From Variovorax brevis (GTDB taxonomy: Bacteria; Pseudomonadota; Gammaproteobacteria; Burkholderiales; Burkholderiaceae_C): a DNA stretch of 64,000 nucleotides. The translations under genes were made by a program, and so were the position numbers. Where the stretch lies: NCBI RefSeq assembly GCF_030317105.1, contig NZ_JASZYG010000004.1, forward strand, positions 124,001-188,000. Direction: 5' to 3'. The notes beneath the pieces are model-generated. The model was given only the letters and a program-made list of their open reading frames with translations. It was not told the origin of the DNA and did not search any database. Shown here in pieces: positions 8,620 to 17,429 of this stretch (position 1 is the stretch's first letter; every line of letters starts with the position of its first letter).

Positions 8620-9474
8620 ATGGAAATCAAATCGCTGACGGCAGTGCTCACCGCCGCCTTGCTCGCTGCTGGCTGCAGCACTTCATCGCGCGTCGTGGCC
8701 CCCACTTCACCGGCCGAGGTCGGCGAACTGCGTGCCGGCACCGGCTACCTCAAGGGCTACCTCGCGCAGGCCGACTTGCCTGACAGCCTCGCCCTGCTGC
8801 CGCCGCCACCGGCCGAGGGCTCGGCCGCATTGGCAGCAGACACCGCGGCCTGGCGCGAACTCACCAAGCTGCAGGGCACGCCTCGCGGCGCGATGGCCGT
8901 GTCGGACGCGAACCTGCGCTTCCCCGAAGCCGCTTCGGTGTTCTCTTGCGCGCTGGGCGTGCAGATCTCGGAGCAGGCTACGCCCAACCTGAACATGCTG
9001 CTACGCCGCACCTTGACCGACGCCGGCCTGACCACCTACAAGGCCAAGGACAAGTACGTCCGCACACGGCCCTTCGTCGCGCTGAAAGCCGGCAGTTGCA
9101 CGCCCAAGGAAGAAGCCTACCTCGCCAAGGATGGCTCCTATCCGTCAGGCCATTCGGCGGTCGGGTGGGGCTGGGCGCTGGTGCTGACCGAGGTGGCACC
9201 GGACCGCGCCAACGCAATCCTGCAGCGCGGCCGGGCGTTCTCGCAAAGCCGTGGCATCTGCGGCGTCCATTGGCAAAGCGACATCGAGGCCGGCCGTCTG
9301 GTTGGCGCCGCCGCCGTGGCGCGCCTGCAAACCAATGAGGTGTTCGTCGCCCAGATGACTGCAGCGCGTGAGGAGATTGCGAAGGCCCGCGCCGCCGGCG
9401 CCGGTGCGTCGCCATCGGCTGCGTGCACTGCGGAGGCGGCGATCATCGCGGGCTCGAGTTCGCTGGCGCCCTGA
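8620..9474 (+). CDS. PAP2/class A non-specific acid phosphatase, lipoprotein
   Basis: 284 residues. The lipobox LAAGC (near residue 18) predicts a lipid-anchored protein outside the inner membrane. The three-part signature of the PAP2/vanadium haloperoxidase superfamily is complete: KDKYVRTRP, then YPSGHS, then SRGICGVHWQSD with the phosphate-accepting His. Spacing and the GSYPSGHS motif match class A bacterial acid phosphatases of the PhoN type, which release phosphate from many organic esters in the periplasm. The start at 8620 has a strong AGGAGGA just upstream. It lies 83 bases after the enolase-like gene on the same strand and may share its transcript, though the gap could hold a promoter. 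Confidence 0.9.
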   Translation: MEIKSLTAVLTAALLAAGCSTSSRVVAPTSPAEVGELRAGTGYLKGYLAQADLPDSLALLPPPPAEGSAALAADTAAWRELTKLQGTPRGAMAVSDANLRFPEAASVFSCALGVQISEQATPNLNMLLRRTLTDAGLTTYKAKDKYVRTRPFVALKAGSCTPKEEAYLAKDGSYPSGHSAVGWGWALVLTEVAPDRANAILQRGRAFSQSRGICGVHWQSDIEAGRLVGAAAVARLQTNEVFVAQMTAAREEIAKARAAGAGASPSAACTAEAAIIAGSSSLAP

Positions 9475-9527
9475 TCGCGCAAGCTGCGCGACGCGGGGTT
9501 TTCAGAACACCCTGATCCGCGTCTCCC

Positions 9528-10007
9528 TCAGCTTGCGTTGGCCGCGTCAATGCCCCAGCGCGCTGCGGCCTTGTCGTCGGCGACGCGCGCATCGACCCAA
9601 CGGGCGCCTTCGGGCGTCTGTTCTTTTTTCCAGAACGGCGCCTGCGTTTTGAGGTAGTCCATCAGGAACTCGCAGGCGTGGAAACTCTCGCCGCGGTGCG
9701 AGGAGATCACCGCGACCATCATGATCTGGTCCAGCGGCTGAAGCAGTCCGACGCGGTGGAGAACGCGCGCGCCCAGGATGTCGAAGCGCCGATGCGCCTC
9801 GTCGATCATGGACTCGATCGCCTTTTCGGTCATGCCGGGGTAGTGCTCCAGTTCCATCGACGCGACGGAAGCGCCGTCGTTGCGGTCGCGCACCGTGCCG
9901 ATGAAGCTGCACACGGCGCCCACGCGTGCGTCGGTGCCTCGCAACGCGGCAATCTCCGCCTGCAGGTCGAAATCGTGGGCTTGGATGAAAACGCGTGGCT
10001 CGCTCAT
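9528..10007 (-). CDS. moaE: Molybdopterin synthase catalytic subunit MoaE
   Basis: 159 residues. MoaE pairs with thiocarboxylated MoaD to insert two sulfurs into cyclic pyranopterin monophosphate, giving molybdopterin. The sequence shows GAVCSFIGTVRDRN, LEHYPGMTEKAI, HRVGLLQPLDQIMMVAVISSHRGESFHACEFLMDYLK and the terminal FWKKEQTPEGARWV, including the catalytic lysines of the family. The ATG at 10007 gives the usual MoaE N-terminus; a longer frame upstream lacks family similarity. Unusually, it is parted from moaD by a divergently oriented DapA-like gene, so it probably needs its own promoter in the interval above 10007. Confidence 0.95.
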   Translation of the reverse strand: MSEPRVFIQAHDFDLQAEIAALRGTDARVGAVCSFIGTVRDRNDGASVASMELEHYPGMTEKAIESMIDEAHRRFDILGARVLHRVGLLQPLDQIMMVAVISSHRGESFHACEFLMDYLKTQAPFWKKEQTPEGARWVDARVADDKAAARWGIDAANAS

Positions 10008-10313
10008 GCGGGGATTGTGGCACCGCCCGATGCGCGGATGCGCGGATGCGCGGCGGCATGAGGGTCCGCTCCGCCATGCGCTAGACTGCAAGCATGTCGA
10101 TCATCCAAGCGCAGCGTCCTGCTCCTTCAGCCGAAGGAACTGCCGGCCTGCGCCAGATCGGCAAAGCCAAAAAACCACAGCTCGTCTGACCGGAGCTGCG
10201 GTTCCGTCGTCAGGTGAGCGACGGAACTGCCAAGCCTCGATTTCAGAAGCTCGTGTTGCGCGCACACCCGACGATGGTTCATTCATCGGTCGTTCTCCTG
10301 CAAAGGAATCAGC
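10008..10313. other. Divergent intergenic region with small direct repeat, hairpin and possible tiny ORF
   Basis: About 300 bases between moaE and the DapA-like gene, which point away from each other. It holds three tandem copies of GATGCGCG (from about 10029), a possible 31-codon ORF at 10094-10189 (begins MSIIQAQRPAP, ends KKPQLV) with no recognised relatives and no convincing ribosome site, a perfect 9-bp inverted repeat (GTTCCGTCG / CGACGGAAC, 10201-10227) not followed by a T-run, and a short dyad CGATG-N7-CATCG (10272-10288) just before the DapA-like gene that could be an operator. Promoters for both flanking genes must lie here. Confidence 0.4.
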
Positions 10314-11201
10314 GTGCAAGATCCAACTTCATCTTTCGATTTTTCCGGCCTGTGGATTCCACTGGTCACCCCTTTCAACGGCGGCGCCGTCGATCACCCC
10401 GCGCTGGCCGCGCTGGTGAAGCGGCTTGCATCGACAGGCATCGCCGGCTACGTCGTGTGCGGCTCCACCGGCGAGGCTGCGGCGCTCGACGAGGGCGAGC
10501 AACTGGCCGTTCTCGCGACGGTCGCGCAGGCGGCGCCGCAATTGCCGCGCATCATGGGCGTCAGCGGCTACCACTTGGGCAAGATGCTCGCGTGGGTGCG
10601 GCGGCTCAACAAGGAGCCTCTGGCGGGCTTGCTGGTGCCGGCGCCGAACTACATCCGGCCGTCGCAGGCTGGCTTGCTGCAGTGGTTCGCCGCCATCGCG
10701 AAGGAGAGCGCCGCTCCCCTTCTGATCTACGACATCCCCTACCGGACCGGTGCAACGCTGGAACGCGACACGCTTCTTGCGCTCGCCGCGAATCCTCGAG
10801 TTCGCGCCATCAAGGATTGCGGCGGCGATGCCGGCAAGACGCGTGCACTGATCGCGGACGGGCGCCTGCAGGTTCTCGCAGGGGAAGACGCCGAGATGTT
10901 CAACACCGTCGCGCACGGAGGAGCCGGCGCCATCGCAGCCAGCGCGCATCTGCACACCGGGCGCTTCTCACGCGTGATCGCACTCTTGCGCGACGGGCAA
11001 CTGTTGCAAGCGCGGGCGCTGTGGCAGCCCCTGCTGCCCTTGATCGAGCTGATGTTTGCCGAAGCCAATCCTGCGCCGGTCAAGGCGTTGTTTGCGATGC
11101 GCGGAGAAATGCGCGATGAATTGCGTTCACCCATGACGCCGGCGAGCGACGCCCTTCGCCAGCGTCTGGCGCAGGTCGACGCCGAACTCAGCCGCCCGTG
11201 A
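10314..11201 (+). CDS. DapA-like dihydrodipicolinate synthase family protein
   Basis: 295 residues from GTG 10314, which has AAAGGAA about 8 bases upstream. The class I aldolase barrel family is clear: VCGSTGEAAALDEGEQ (the phosphate/carboxylate loop, GTTGES in DapA), YDIPYRTG (Tyr139) and AIKDCGGD with the Schiff-base Lys167. The family includes DapA, N-acetylneuraminate lyase and several 2-keto-acid aldolases or dehydratases. The first Thr of the DapA GTT motif is Ser here. It may be a second lysine-pathway enzyme or a catabolic aldolase. It sits in opposite orientation between moaE and moaD and its 3' end overlaps the 3' end of moaD by 14 bases, so it looks inserted into an older moa operon. 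Confidence 0.85.
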   Translation: MQDPTSSFDFSGLWIPLVTPFNGGAVDHPALAALVKRLASTGIAGYVVCGSTGEAAALDEGEQLAVLATVAQAAPQLPRIMGVSGYHLGKMLAWVRRLNKEPLAGLLVPAPNYIRPSQAGLLQWFAAIAKESAAPLLIYDIPYRTGATLERDTLLALAANPRVRAIKDCGGDAGKTRALIADGRLQVLAGEDAEMFNTVAHGGAGAIAASAHLHTGRFSRVIALLRDGQLLQARALWQPLLPLIELMFAEANPAPVKALFAMRGEMRDELRSPMTPASDALRQRLAQVDAELSRP

Positions 11202-11442
11202 CGGGTGGGAAGAAGGCCACTTCGCAGGCCTCGCGCAGCGTGGCGTCTTCGTCGCTCATCATTACCTGGTCGAGCGCCATGCGTACCGCGCGGCCGCGGG
11301 CGAGCGTGGTCGCGTGGTGGCCGCCGCGCGCGATCAATTCGTCACGCAGGCCGGCCAGCGTCGCGGCGTTTGTCTCGAAGTCTTCGCTGCCCGTGCCAAG
11401 GGCTTCGCGCACCGAAGCAAAGTAACGGACGTGGACTTTCAT
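11188..11442 (-). CDS. moaD: Molybdopterin synthase sulfur carrier subunit MoaD
   Basis: 84 residues with a ubiquitin-like beta-grasp pattern: MKVHVRYFASVREALG at the start, a central TLAGLRDELI helix and the essential C-terminal Gly-Gly (FFPPVTGG) that is adenylated and then converted to a thiocarboxylate. It donates sulfur to MoaE for molybdopterin synthesis. It follows moeA after two bases, so the two are co-transcribed. Its last codons overlap the tail of the convergent DapA-like gene. Confidence 0.95.
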   Translation of the reverse strand: MKVHVRYFASVREALGTGSEDFETNAATLAGLRDELIARGGHHATTLARGRAVRMALDQVMMSDEDATLREACEVAFFPPVTGG

Positions 11443-11444
11443 GT

Positions 11445-12707
11445 TCAGGCGAGCAGCGACGCGAAGGAAATGAACTGGACGATGTCGCCCGCCTTGAAAG
11501 GCTGGCCTGCCGGCGTGTCGATGACGCCATCGCCCCACACGGTGGAGGTGAGCACGCCCGAGCTCTGGTTGGAGAACAGGTCCAACCCACCGGAAGCGTT
11601 GCGACGCGCCCGCAGGAATTCGCGTCGGCGATCGGCACGCGGCCAGTCGAAGTCGGCGCGCATCGCGACCGGCTGGGGTGCGACGCGTGAAGCCCCCTGC
11701 AAAGTCAGCAGGAACGGCCGCACGAGCAGCAGGAATGTGAGGAAGCTGGAGACCGGATTGCCGGGCAATCCGGTGATGTGCGTCGTGCCGATCCGGCCAT
11801 AGGCGAAGGGCTTGCCGGGCTTCATCGACAGCGACCACAACTCAAGCGATCCAAGGGCCTGCACGGCAGCCTTGATGTGGTCTTCCTCGCCGACAGAGAC
11901 GCCGCCGGTCGTCACGATCAGGTCGTTGCAGGCGGCGGCCTCGCGCAACGCATCGATGGTGGCCTCGCGCCGGTCGGGGACGATGCCCAGGTCGTTCACG
12001 TCGCAACCCAATCGCTTGAGCAACGCGCGCATGAAGAAGCGATTGGAGTTGTAGATGGCGCCAGGCTTCATGGCGTCAGGCGCCACTTCGCCCGGCATGA
12101 CCAATTCGTCGCCGGTCGACAGCAACGCCACGCGCGGGCGCAGGGAGACGGTCAGCTTGTCGAAGCCGACGCTCGCCGCCAAGCCCAGCGCCTGTGGCGA
12201 GAGGCGCTCGCCCTTTTGCAGGACGACATCGCCTCGCGACACATCCTCGCCGGCGCGCCGGATCCATTGGCCTGCAGCGGGCGGCGTCTCGATGCGCACG
12301 CGGCCGAAGGCGTCCTGCGCATCCTGTGCCTCCAGCGCGGCGGTGTCTTCCTGCATCACGACGGCGTCGGCACCCTCGGGGATCTGCGCGCCGGTGAAAA
12401 TGCGCGCCGCCGTGCCGGATGCCAGCGGGCCGCCGACGGTGCCCGCGGGAATGCGCTGGGCCACGGACAGCACCGCGCCCGCCGCGGCGCAATCTTTGGT
12501 GCGCACGGCGTAGCCGTCCATCGAACTGTTGTCGCGTGGCGGCACGGTCAGGGCCGAAACGACGTCCTGCGCCAGCACGCGGCCGTCGGCCTCGAAGGTG
12601 GACACGCTCTCGGTCCCCAGCACCGGCTGCGCGTTGGCGAGCAACCGCGACAGGGCCTCGTCGAGCGCCATCAAGGGCGGGCGCGCAGGGGGTGCTTTGT
12701 CAGGCAT
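11445..12707 (-). CDS. moeA: Molybdopterin molybdenumtransferase MoeA
   Basis: 420 residues, normal length. MoeA inserts molybdate into adenylylated molybdopterin. Recognisable segments are PPRDNSSMDGYAVR near the start, IFTGAQIPEGADAVVMQED, RPRVALLSTGDELV, TTGGVSVGEEDHIK (with the family Asp/Glu residues), MKPGKPFAYG and ITGLPGNPVSSFLTF. The ATG at 12707 is chosen because it gives the usual start and overlaps the end of mobB by 8 bases, indicating translational coupling. It lies in the alaA-hom-thrC-mobB-moeA-moaD run. Confidence 0.96.
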   Translation of the reverse strand: MPDKAPPARPPLMALDEALSRLLANAQPVLGTESVSTFEADGRVLAQDVVSALTVPPRDNSSMDGYAVRTKDCAAAGAVLSVAQRIPAGTVGGPLASGTAARIFTGAQIPEGADAVVMQEDTAALEAQDAQDAFGRVRIETPPAAGQWIRRAGEDVSRGDVVLQKGERLSPQALGLAASVGFDKLTVSLRPRVALLSTGDELVMPGEVAPDAMKPGAIYNSNRFFMRALLKRLGCDVNDLGIVPDRREATIDALREAAACNDLIVTTGGVSVGEEDHIKAAVQALGSLELWSLSMKPGKPFAYGRIGTTHITGLPGNPVSSFLTFLLLVRPFLLTLQGASRVAPQPVAMRADFDWPRADRRREFLRARRNASGGLDLFSNQSSGVLTSTVWGDGVIDTPAGQPFKAGDIVQFISFASLLA

Positions 12708-13245
12708 AGAGTTCAGCGTTGTATTCGAAGCGGTCGGCGTTCTCGAGCAACCATTGCCCGATGGCCTCCACATCGTTCACGTCGAAGATGGGCAAGCCGG
12801 TGGGCTGCGGCAAATGGTCGGCCGCATCGGTGGCAATGCCGACAATGTAGTCATCTTCCGGATAGCGCGCGGGACGTGGTTTTTCGCCGGGCTCCGGCAG
12901 GCGCCACACTTCGAGCTTGAGCAGGTCGCTTTGCTTGAAGCCTTCGACCAGCACCCAGTCGACGCCTTCGTACAGTTCCGCAATGAGGTGGTGTGCGCTC
13001 AGTTGCGAGGGCCGCTCGAATTCGCGGATCAGGGCCAGGCGCCGGTCCGATGCCACCACCACTTCGAAGGCGCCCGCCTGGCGGTGGCGATAAGTGTCCT
13101 TGCCGGGATGGTCGATGTCGAACTTGTGGTGCGCATGCTTCACGACGGAAACACGCTGGCCGTGCATCTTGAGCACGGGGATGAGGCGCTCGACCAGGGT
13201 GGTCTTGCCGGCGCCCGAATAACCAGAGAAGCCAATCACTTTCAT
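12700..13245 (-). CDS. mobB: Molybdopterin-guanine dinucleotide biosynthesis protein MobB
   Basis: 181 residues. A P-loop GTP-binding protein that helps MobA attach GMP to molybdenum cofactor. The N-terminus has the Walker A motif GYSGAGKTT, followed by VSVVKHAHHKFDIDHPGKDTYRHRQAGA, the metal/substrate segment of MobB, and WVLVEGFKQ. Its 3' end overlaps the moeA start. No mobA is in the window. Confidence 0.95.
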   Translation of the reverse strand: MKVIGFSGYSGAGKTTLVERLIPVLKMHGQRVSVVKHAHHKFDIDHPGKDTYRHRQAGAFEVVVASDRRLALIREFERPSQLSAHHLIAELYEGVDWVLVEGFKQSDLLKLEVWRLPEPGEKPRPARYPEDDYIVGIATDAADHLPQPTGLPIFDVNDVEAIGQWLLENADRFEYNAELYA

Positions 13246-13296
13246 CGGCTTACCTTAACGGCGCGCTGAAGCATCGCGGCTCCTCGCAAACCCGAC

Positions 13297-14712
13297 TCAG
13301 TCACAGTGCTGCGCGATGTAGTCCTTGACCGCCTGCACGTCCGCAGGCAGGCGCGTGACGCGCTTGGGCAGGTCTTCGATGCCTTCAAATCGCTTGGGCC
13401 GATCGGGCTCGTGCCCCAGCGCCTCGACGATGGTGGATGCGAACTTGATCGGAAGCGCGGTTTCCAGCACGATCATCGGCACGCCAGGCGTGAGGTGTTC
13501 GCGCGCCGCCTTCAGGCCGTCGGCCGTGTGCGTGTCGATCAGGGTTGCAAAGCGCTTGTCGGTGTCGCGAATCGTGGCCAGGCGGTCGGCATGCGTGCTG
13601 CGGCTGCTGACGAATCCAAAGCGGGTCGCGGCCTGCGCGAATGCCGGATCGGCGCTCAGGTCGAACTGGCCGACGCGGCTAAGTTCGCCTTCGAAAAGCG
13701 CGCGGCCCTTGGCGCCGTCGCGGCCGAGCAGGTCGAACACGAAGCGCTCGAAATTGCTGGCCTTGCTGATGTCCATGGACGGGCTCGACGTCTCGTGCGT
13801 GTCCGCCGCGGAGCGAACGCGGTAGACGCCCGTGCGAAAGAACTCGTCGAGCACGTCGTTCTCGTTGGTGGCCACCACGAGCTGGTGAATCGGCAAACCC
13901 ATCATGCGCGCCACGTGGCCTGCGCAGACATTGCCGAAATTGCCCGAGGGCACGGCAAAGCTCACCTTCTGCTCGTTGTTGCTCGTCGCATGGAAGTAGC
14001 CAGCGAAGTAGTACACGACCTGCGCCAGGAGACGCGCCCAGTTGATCGAGTTGACCGTGCCGATCTTGTACTTGCGCTTGTAGTCCAGGTCGTTGGACAC
14101 CGCTTTCACGATGTCCTGGCAATCGTCGAACACGCCGGTGACCGCGAGGTTGTGGATGTTCGCGTCCTGCAGGCTGAACATCTGCGCCTGCTGGAAGGGG
14201 CTCATGCGCCCGTCCGGCGAGGTCATGAAGACGCGCACGCCCTTCTTGCCGCGCATCGCGTATTCGGCTGCACTGCCGGTGTCGCCGCTGGTCGCGCCGA
14301 GAATGTTGAGTTCTTCGCCGCGGCGGGCCAGTTCGTATTCGAACAGGTTGCCCAGCAACTGCATCGCCATGTCCTTGAAGGCGAGCGTCGGGCCGTTGGA
14401 CAGGGCCTCGATGTAGGTGCCGTCTTCCAGTTCGCGCAGCGGCACGATGTCGTCGGTGCCGAAGACTTCCGCGGTGTACGTCCTGGCGCACAGGTCGCGC
14501 AGATCGGTCGGCGGAATGTCGTCGATGTAAAGCGACAGCACCTCGTACGCGAGTTGTGCATAGGGCAGCCCGCGCCATTTGGCGAGCATGGCCGCGTCAA
14601 CCTGCGGATAGTGTTCGGGCAGATAAAGGCCGCCATCGGGCGCAAGGCCTTCCAGCAGGATCTCGCAAAAGCGCTTGCGGTCGGGATTGCCGCGGGTGCT
14701 GATGTAGTTCAC
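13297..14712 (-). CDS. thrC: Threonine synthase
   Basis: 471 residues. A PLP enzyme that converts O-phosphohomoserine to threonine. The N-terminus MNYISTRG is family-typical; the PLP lysine is in LAFKDMAMQLLGN, and the Gly-rich phosphate loop is near ILGATSGDTGSAA. Length and the C-terminal extension match the longer class of thrC found in enteric bacteria and beta-proteobacteria. The start codon is GTG. It follows hom by 40 bases on the same strand, giving the last two steps of threonine synthesis together. Confidence 0.96.
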   Translation of the reverse strand: MNYISTRGNPDRKRFCEILLEGLAPDGGLYLPEHYPQVDAAMLAKWRGLPYAQLAYEVLSLYIDDIPPTDLRDLCARTYTAEVFGTDDIVPLRELEDGTYIEALSNGPTLAFKDMAMQLLGNLFEYELARRGEELNILGATSGDTGSAAEYAMRGKKGVRVFMTSPDGRMSPFQQAQMFSLQDANIHNLAVTGVFDDCQDIVKAVSNDLDYKRKYKIGTVNSINWARLLAQVVYYFAGYFHATSNNEQKVSFAVPSGNFGNVCAGHVARMMGLPIHQLVVATNENDVLDEFFRTGVYRVRSAADTHETSSPSMDISKASNFERFVFDLLGRDGAKGRALFEGELSRVGQFDLSADPAFAQAATRFGFVSSRSTHADRLATIRDTDKRFATLIDTHTADGLKAAREHLTPGVPMIVLETALPIKFASTIVEALGHEPDRPKRFEGIEDLPKRVTRLPADVQAVKDYIAQHCD

Positions 14713-14752
14713 TCAATGTTCCTGTAATACCGGGAGCGCCAGGTTCCAACGC

Positions 14753-16087
14753 TCAGGAGAGCTCTTCCTTGCGGATGCGCACGATGGGCGCCAGCACCGT
14801 CGGCAGCGCCTGCAGTTCGACCAAGACGCGGTCCACGGTTCCTTCGCGCGTGTCGTGCGTGAGGATGATCAGGTCGGTCTGGGTCGAGCCTTCGCCGCCC
14901 ACTTCGTCGGCCTCGCGCTGCAGCACCGCGTCGATGCTGATGCCGGCCGACGCCACCAGGCTCGTCACCTTGGCCAGCACGCCGGCCTGGTCGGCCACGC
15001 GCAGGCGCAGGTAGTAGCTGGTCACGACTTCGGACATCGGCAGCACCTTGAGGTCGCTCATCGCATCGGGATGGAAGGCCAGGTGCGGCACGCGGTGCGC
15101 GGTGTCGGCCGTGTGCAGGCGCGTGATGTCGACCAGGTCGGCGATCACCGCGCTGGCCGTGGGCTCGCTGCCCGCGCCCTTGCCGTAATACAGCGTGGTG
15201 CCGACGGCATCGCCGTGCACCACCACCGCGTTCATTGCGCCTTCCACGTTGGCCAGCAGGCGCTTGGAGGGCACCAGCGACGGATGCACGCGCAACTCGA
15301 TGCCCTGCGCCGTGCGCTTGGTAATGCCCAGCAGCTTGATGCGATAGCCCAGTTGTTCGGCGTACTTGATGTCTTGCGCGGCGAGCTTGGTGATGCCTTC
15401 GATGTGCGCCTTGTCGAACTGCACCGGCACGCCGAAAGCAATGGCGCTCATCAGCGTGACCTTGTGGCCGGCGTCCACGCCTTCGATGTCGAAGGTCGGG
15501 TCGGCTTCGGCGTAGCCCAGGCGCTGCGCTTCCTTGAGCACGGTCGCAAAGTCCAGTCCCTTGTCGCGCATCTCCGACAGGATGAAGTTGGTCGTGCCGT
15601 TGATGATCCCGGCGATCCACTGGATGCTGTTGGCCGTCAAGCCTTCGCGCAGCGCCTTGATGATCGGGATGCCGCCGGCCACAGCGGCTTCAAAAGCCAC
15701 CATCACGCCCTTGGCATGCGCCGCAGCAAAGATCTCGGTGCCGTGCACGGCCAGCAGCGCCTTGTTGGCAGTCACCACATGCTTGCCGGCCGCAATAGCT
15801 TCGAGCACGAGCTGTTTGGCAATCCCGTAGCCGCCGATGAGCTCGATCACGATGTCGATCTCGGGATTGGCAATGACGGCACGCGCATCGCTCACCACTT
15901 GGGCACTGCTGCCCACCACGGCCTTGGCGCGTTCGACGTCGAGATCGGCCACCATGGTGATTTCAATCCCGCGGCCCGCGCGACGCTTGATTTCTTCCTG
16001 ATTGCGCTTGAGCACGTTGAACGTGCCGCTGCCAACGGTGCCGATGCCGAGCAGGCCGACCTGGATGGGTTTCATGGATTCAGTCAT
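14753..16087 (-). CDS. hom: Homoserine dehydrogenase
   Basis: 444 residues. Reduces aspartate semialdehyde to homoserine with NAD(P)H. The N-terminus carries the Rossmann motif GLLGIGTVGSGTF; the catalytic part has GGIPIIKALREGL and the NGTTNFILSEM segment, and GYAEADPTFDIEGVDAGHK contains the substrate-binding Asp and Lys. The last 80 residues form an ACT domain (YYLRLRVADQAGVLAKV), which in this family allows feedback inhibition by threonine. It is monofunctional, with no aspartokinase. The ATG at 16075 (MKPIQVG) is another possible start. Confidence 0.97.
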   Translation of the reverse strand: MTESMKPIQVGLLGIGTVGSGTFNVLKRNQEEIKRRAGRGIEITMVADLDVERAKAVVGSSAQVVSDARAVIANPEIDIVIELIGGYGIAKQLVLEAIAAGKHVVTANKALLAVHGTEIFAAAHAKGVMVAFEAAVAGGIPIIKALREGLTANSIQWIAGIINGTTNFILSEMRDKGLDFATVLKEAQRLGYAEADPTFDIEGVDAGHKVTLMSAIAFGVPVQFDKAHIEGITKLAAQDIKYAEQLGYRIKLLGITKRTAQGIELRVHPSLVPSKRLLANVEGAMNAVVVHGDAVGTTLYYGKGAGSEPTASAVIADLVDITRLHTADTAHRVPHLAFHPDAMSDLKVLPMSEVVTSYYLRLRVADQAGVLAKVTSLVASAGISIDAVLQREADEVGGEGSTQTDLIILTHDTREGTVDRVLVELQALPTVLAPIVRIRKEELS

Positions 16088-16138
16088 TTCAAACGGTGGA
16101 TGCCGCAGCAGCCGGAAAAAGGGATACGGAAAACTGCC

Positions 16139-17362
16139 TTACGCGTATCGGTTGCGATAGCGCTCGAGGAAGCGCGCAATGCGTGCGACGGCCTCGCGCA
16201 GGTCTTCTTCGTGAGGCAGGAAAACGATGCGGAAGTGGTCCGGCGTCGCCCAGTTGAAGCCGGTGCCCTGCACCAGCATCACCTTGGTTTCCTTCAGCAG
16301 TTCCAGGAAGAACTGGCGATCGTCCTCGATCGGATAGACCTTCGGGTCGAGCTTGGGGAACATGTAGAGCGCAGCGGTCGGCTTGACGCAACTCACGCCC
16401 GGAATCTTGGTGATCAGCTCGTACGCCAAGTCGCGCTGGCGGCGCAGGCGCCCCCCTTCGCAGGTCAGGTCGTGGATGCTCTGGTAGCCGCCAAGCGCCG
16501 TCTGGATGGCCCATTGGCCGGGCACGTTGGAACACAGCTTCATGTTCGAGAGCATGTTCAGGCCCTCGATGTAGTCGCCGGCGGTCGACTTGTCGCCCGA
16601 CACCACCAGCCAGCCGGCGCGATAGCCGCAGGAACGATAGCTTTTTGAGAGCGAGTTGAACGTGAGCGTGAGCACGTCGTTCGACAGGCTGCCCAGCGCG
16701 GTGTGCTTGACGTCGTCGTACAGCACCTTGTCGTACACCTCGTCGGCGAGGATCACGAGCCCGTGCTCGCGCGCGATGGCAACGATGCCCTTGAGCAACT
16801 CGTTGGAATACACCACGCCCGTCGGGTTGTTGGGGTTGATGACGACAATGCCCTTGGTGCGCGGCGTGATCTTGGCGCGGATGTCGTCCAGATTGGGCAT
16901 CCAGTCCTGGGCTTCATCGCACAGGTAGTGGACGGGTTTGCCGCCCGAAAGGCTGGTAACAGCCGTCCACAGCGGATAGTCCGGCGCCGGCAGGAGCAAC
17001 TCGTCGCCATCGTCCAGCAGGGCGTTGGTGGCCATCGCGATCAGTTCGCTGGCGCCGTTGCCCAGGTAAATGTCGTCCAGCGTGACGCCCGCGATGCCCT
17101 GCTGCTGGGTGTAGTGCATCACCGCCTTGCGCGCGCCGAAGATGCCCTTGCTGTCGGAATAGCCTGCCGAGTTCGGCAGGTTGCGGATCATGTCCTGCTG
17201 GACCTCCTCCGGCGCGTCGAAGCCGAAAACGGCCAGATTGCCGAGGTTCAGCTTGATGATCTTGTGGCCCTCTTCCTCCATTTGCTTGGCGGCATCCATG
17301 ATCGGACCACGGATGTCGTAGAGCACGTTGGCCAGCTTGGCGGATTTCTGAATCGTCTTCAA
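16139..17362 (-). CDS. alaA: PLP-dependent aminotransferase, AlaA-type (glutamate-pyruvate transaminase)
   Basis: About 407 residues. The aspartate-aminotransferase fold type I is shown by VINPNNPTGVVY, ILADEVYDKVLYD and the PLP lysine in SLSKSYRSCGYRAGW. The opening (KTIQKSAKLANVLYDIRGPI) is characteristic of AlaA/YfbQ, the main alanine-forming transaminase. I place the start at TTG 17362 because GGAGG lies just before it and the family similarity begins there; a frame extending to 17419 has no support. It heads the alaA-hom-thrC-mobB-moeA-moaD series, an order I know from other Burkholderiales. A divergent gene begins 67 bases upstream. Confidence 0.9.
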   Translation of the reverse strand: MKTIQKSAKLANVLYDIRGPIMDAAKQMEEEGHKIIKLNLGNLAVFGFDAPEEVQQDMIRNLPNSAGYSDSKGIFGARKAVMHYTQQQGIAGVTLDDIYLGNGASELIAMATNALLDDGDELLLPAPDYPLWTAVTSLSGGKPVHYLCDEAQDWMPNLDDIRAKITPRTKGIVVINPNNPTGVVYSNELLKGIVAIAREHGLVILADEVYDKVLYDDVKHTALGSLSNDVLTLTFNSLSKSYRSCGYRAGWLVVSGDKSTAGDYIEGLNMLSNMKLCSNVPGQWAIQTALGGYQSIHDLTCEGGRLRRQRDLAYELITKIPGVSCVKPTAALYMFPKLDPKVYPIEDDRQFFLELLKETKVMLVQGTGFNWATPDHFRIVFLPHEEDLREAVARIARFLERYRNRYA

Positions 17363-17397
17363 AGGCCCTCCGGGGCGTACTTTTACGGGGGAAAACC

Positions 17398-17403
17398 TAT
17401 AAT
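17398..17403 (+). promoter_or_regulatory. Possible -10 box (TATAAT) in the alaA/Mth938 divergent interval
   Basis: A perfect TATAAT lies 26 bases before the ATG of the Mth938-like gene. No good -35 hexamer is visible 16-18 bases upstream, so the assignment is weak. Confidence 0.35.
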
Positions 17404-17429
17404 TTGACCACAGATCCACACCCCATCAG

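Noticed and set aside
10094..10189. 31-codon ORF as a firm gene
   Set aside because: No good ribosome site and no recognisable motif; its ending KKPQLV is only loosely like small basic peptides. Kept only as a possibility in the intergenic entry.
14855..16648. 597-codon frame opposite hom and alaA
   Set aside because: Shadow of two well-supported genes; no ribosome site or family similarity.
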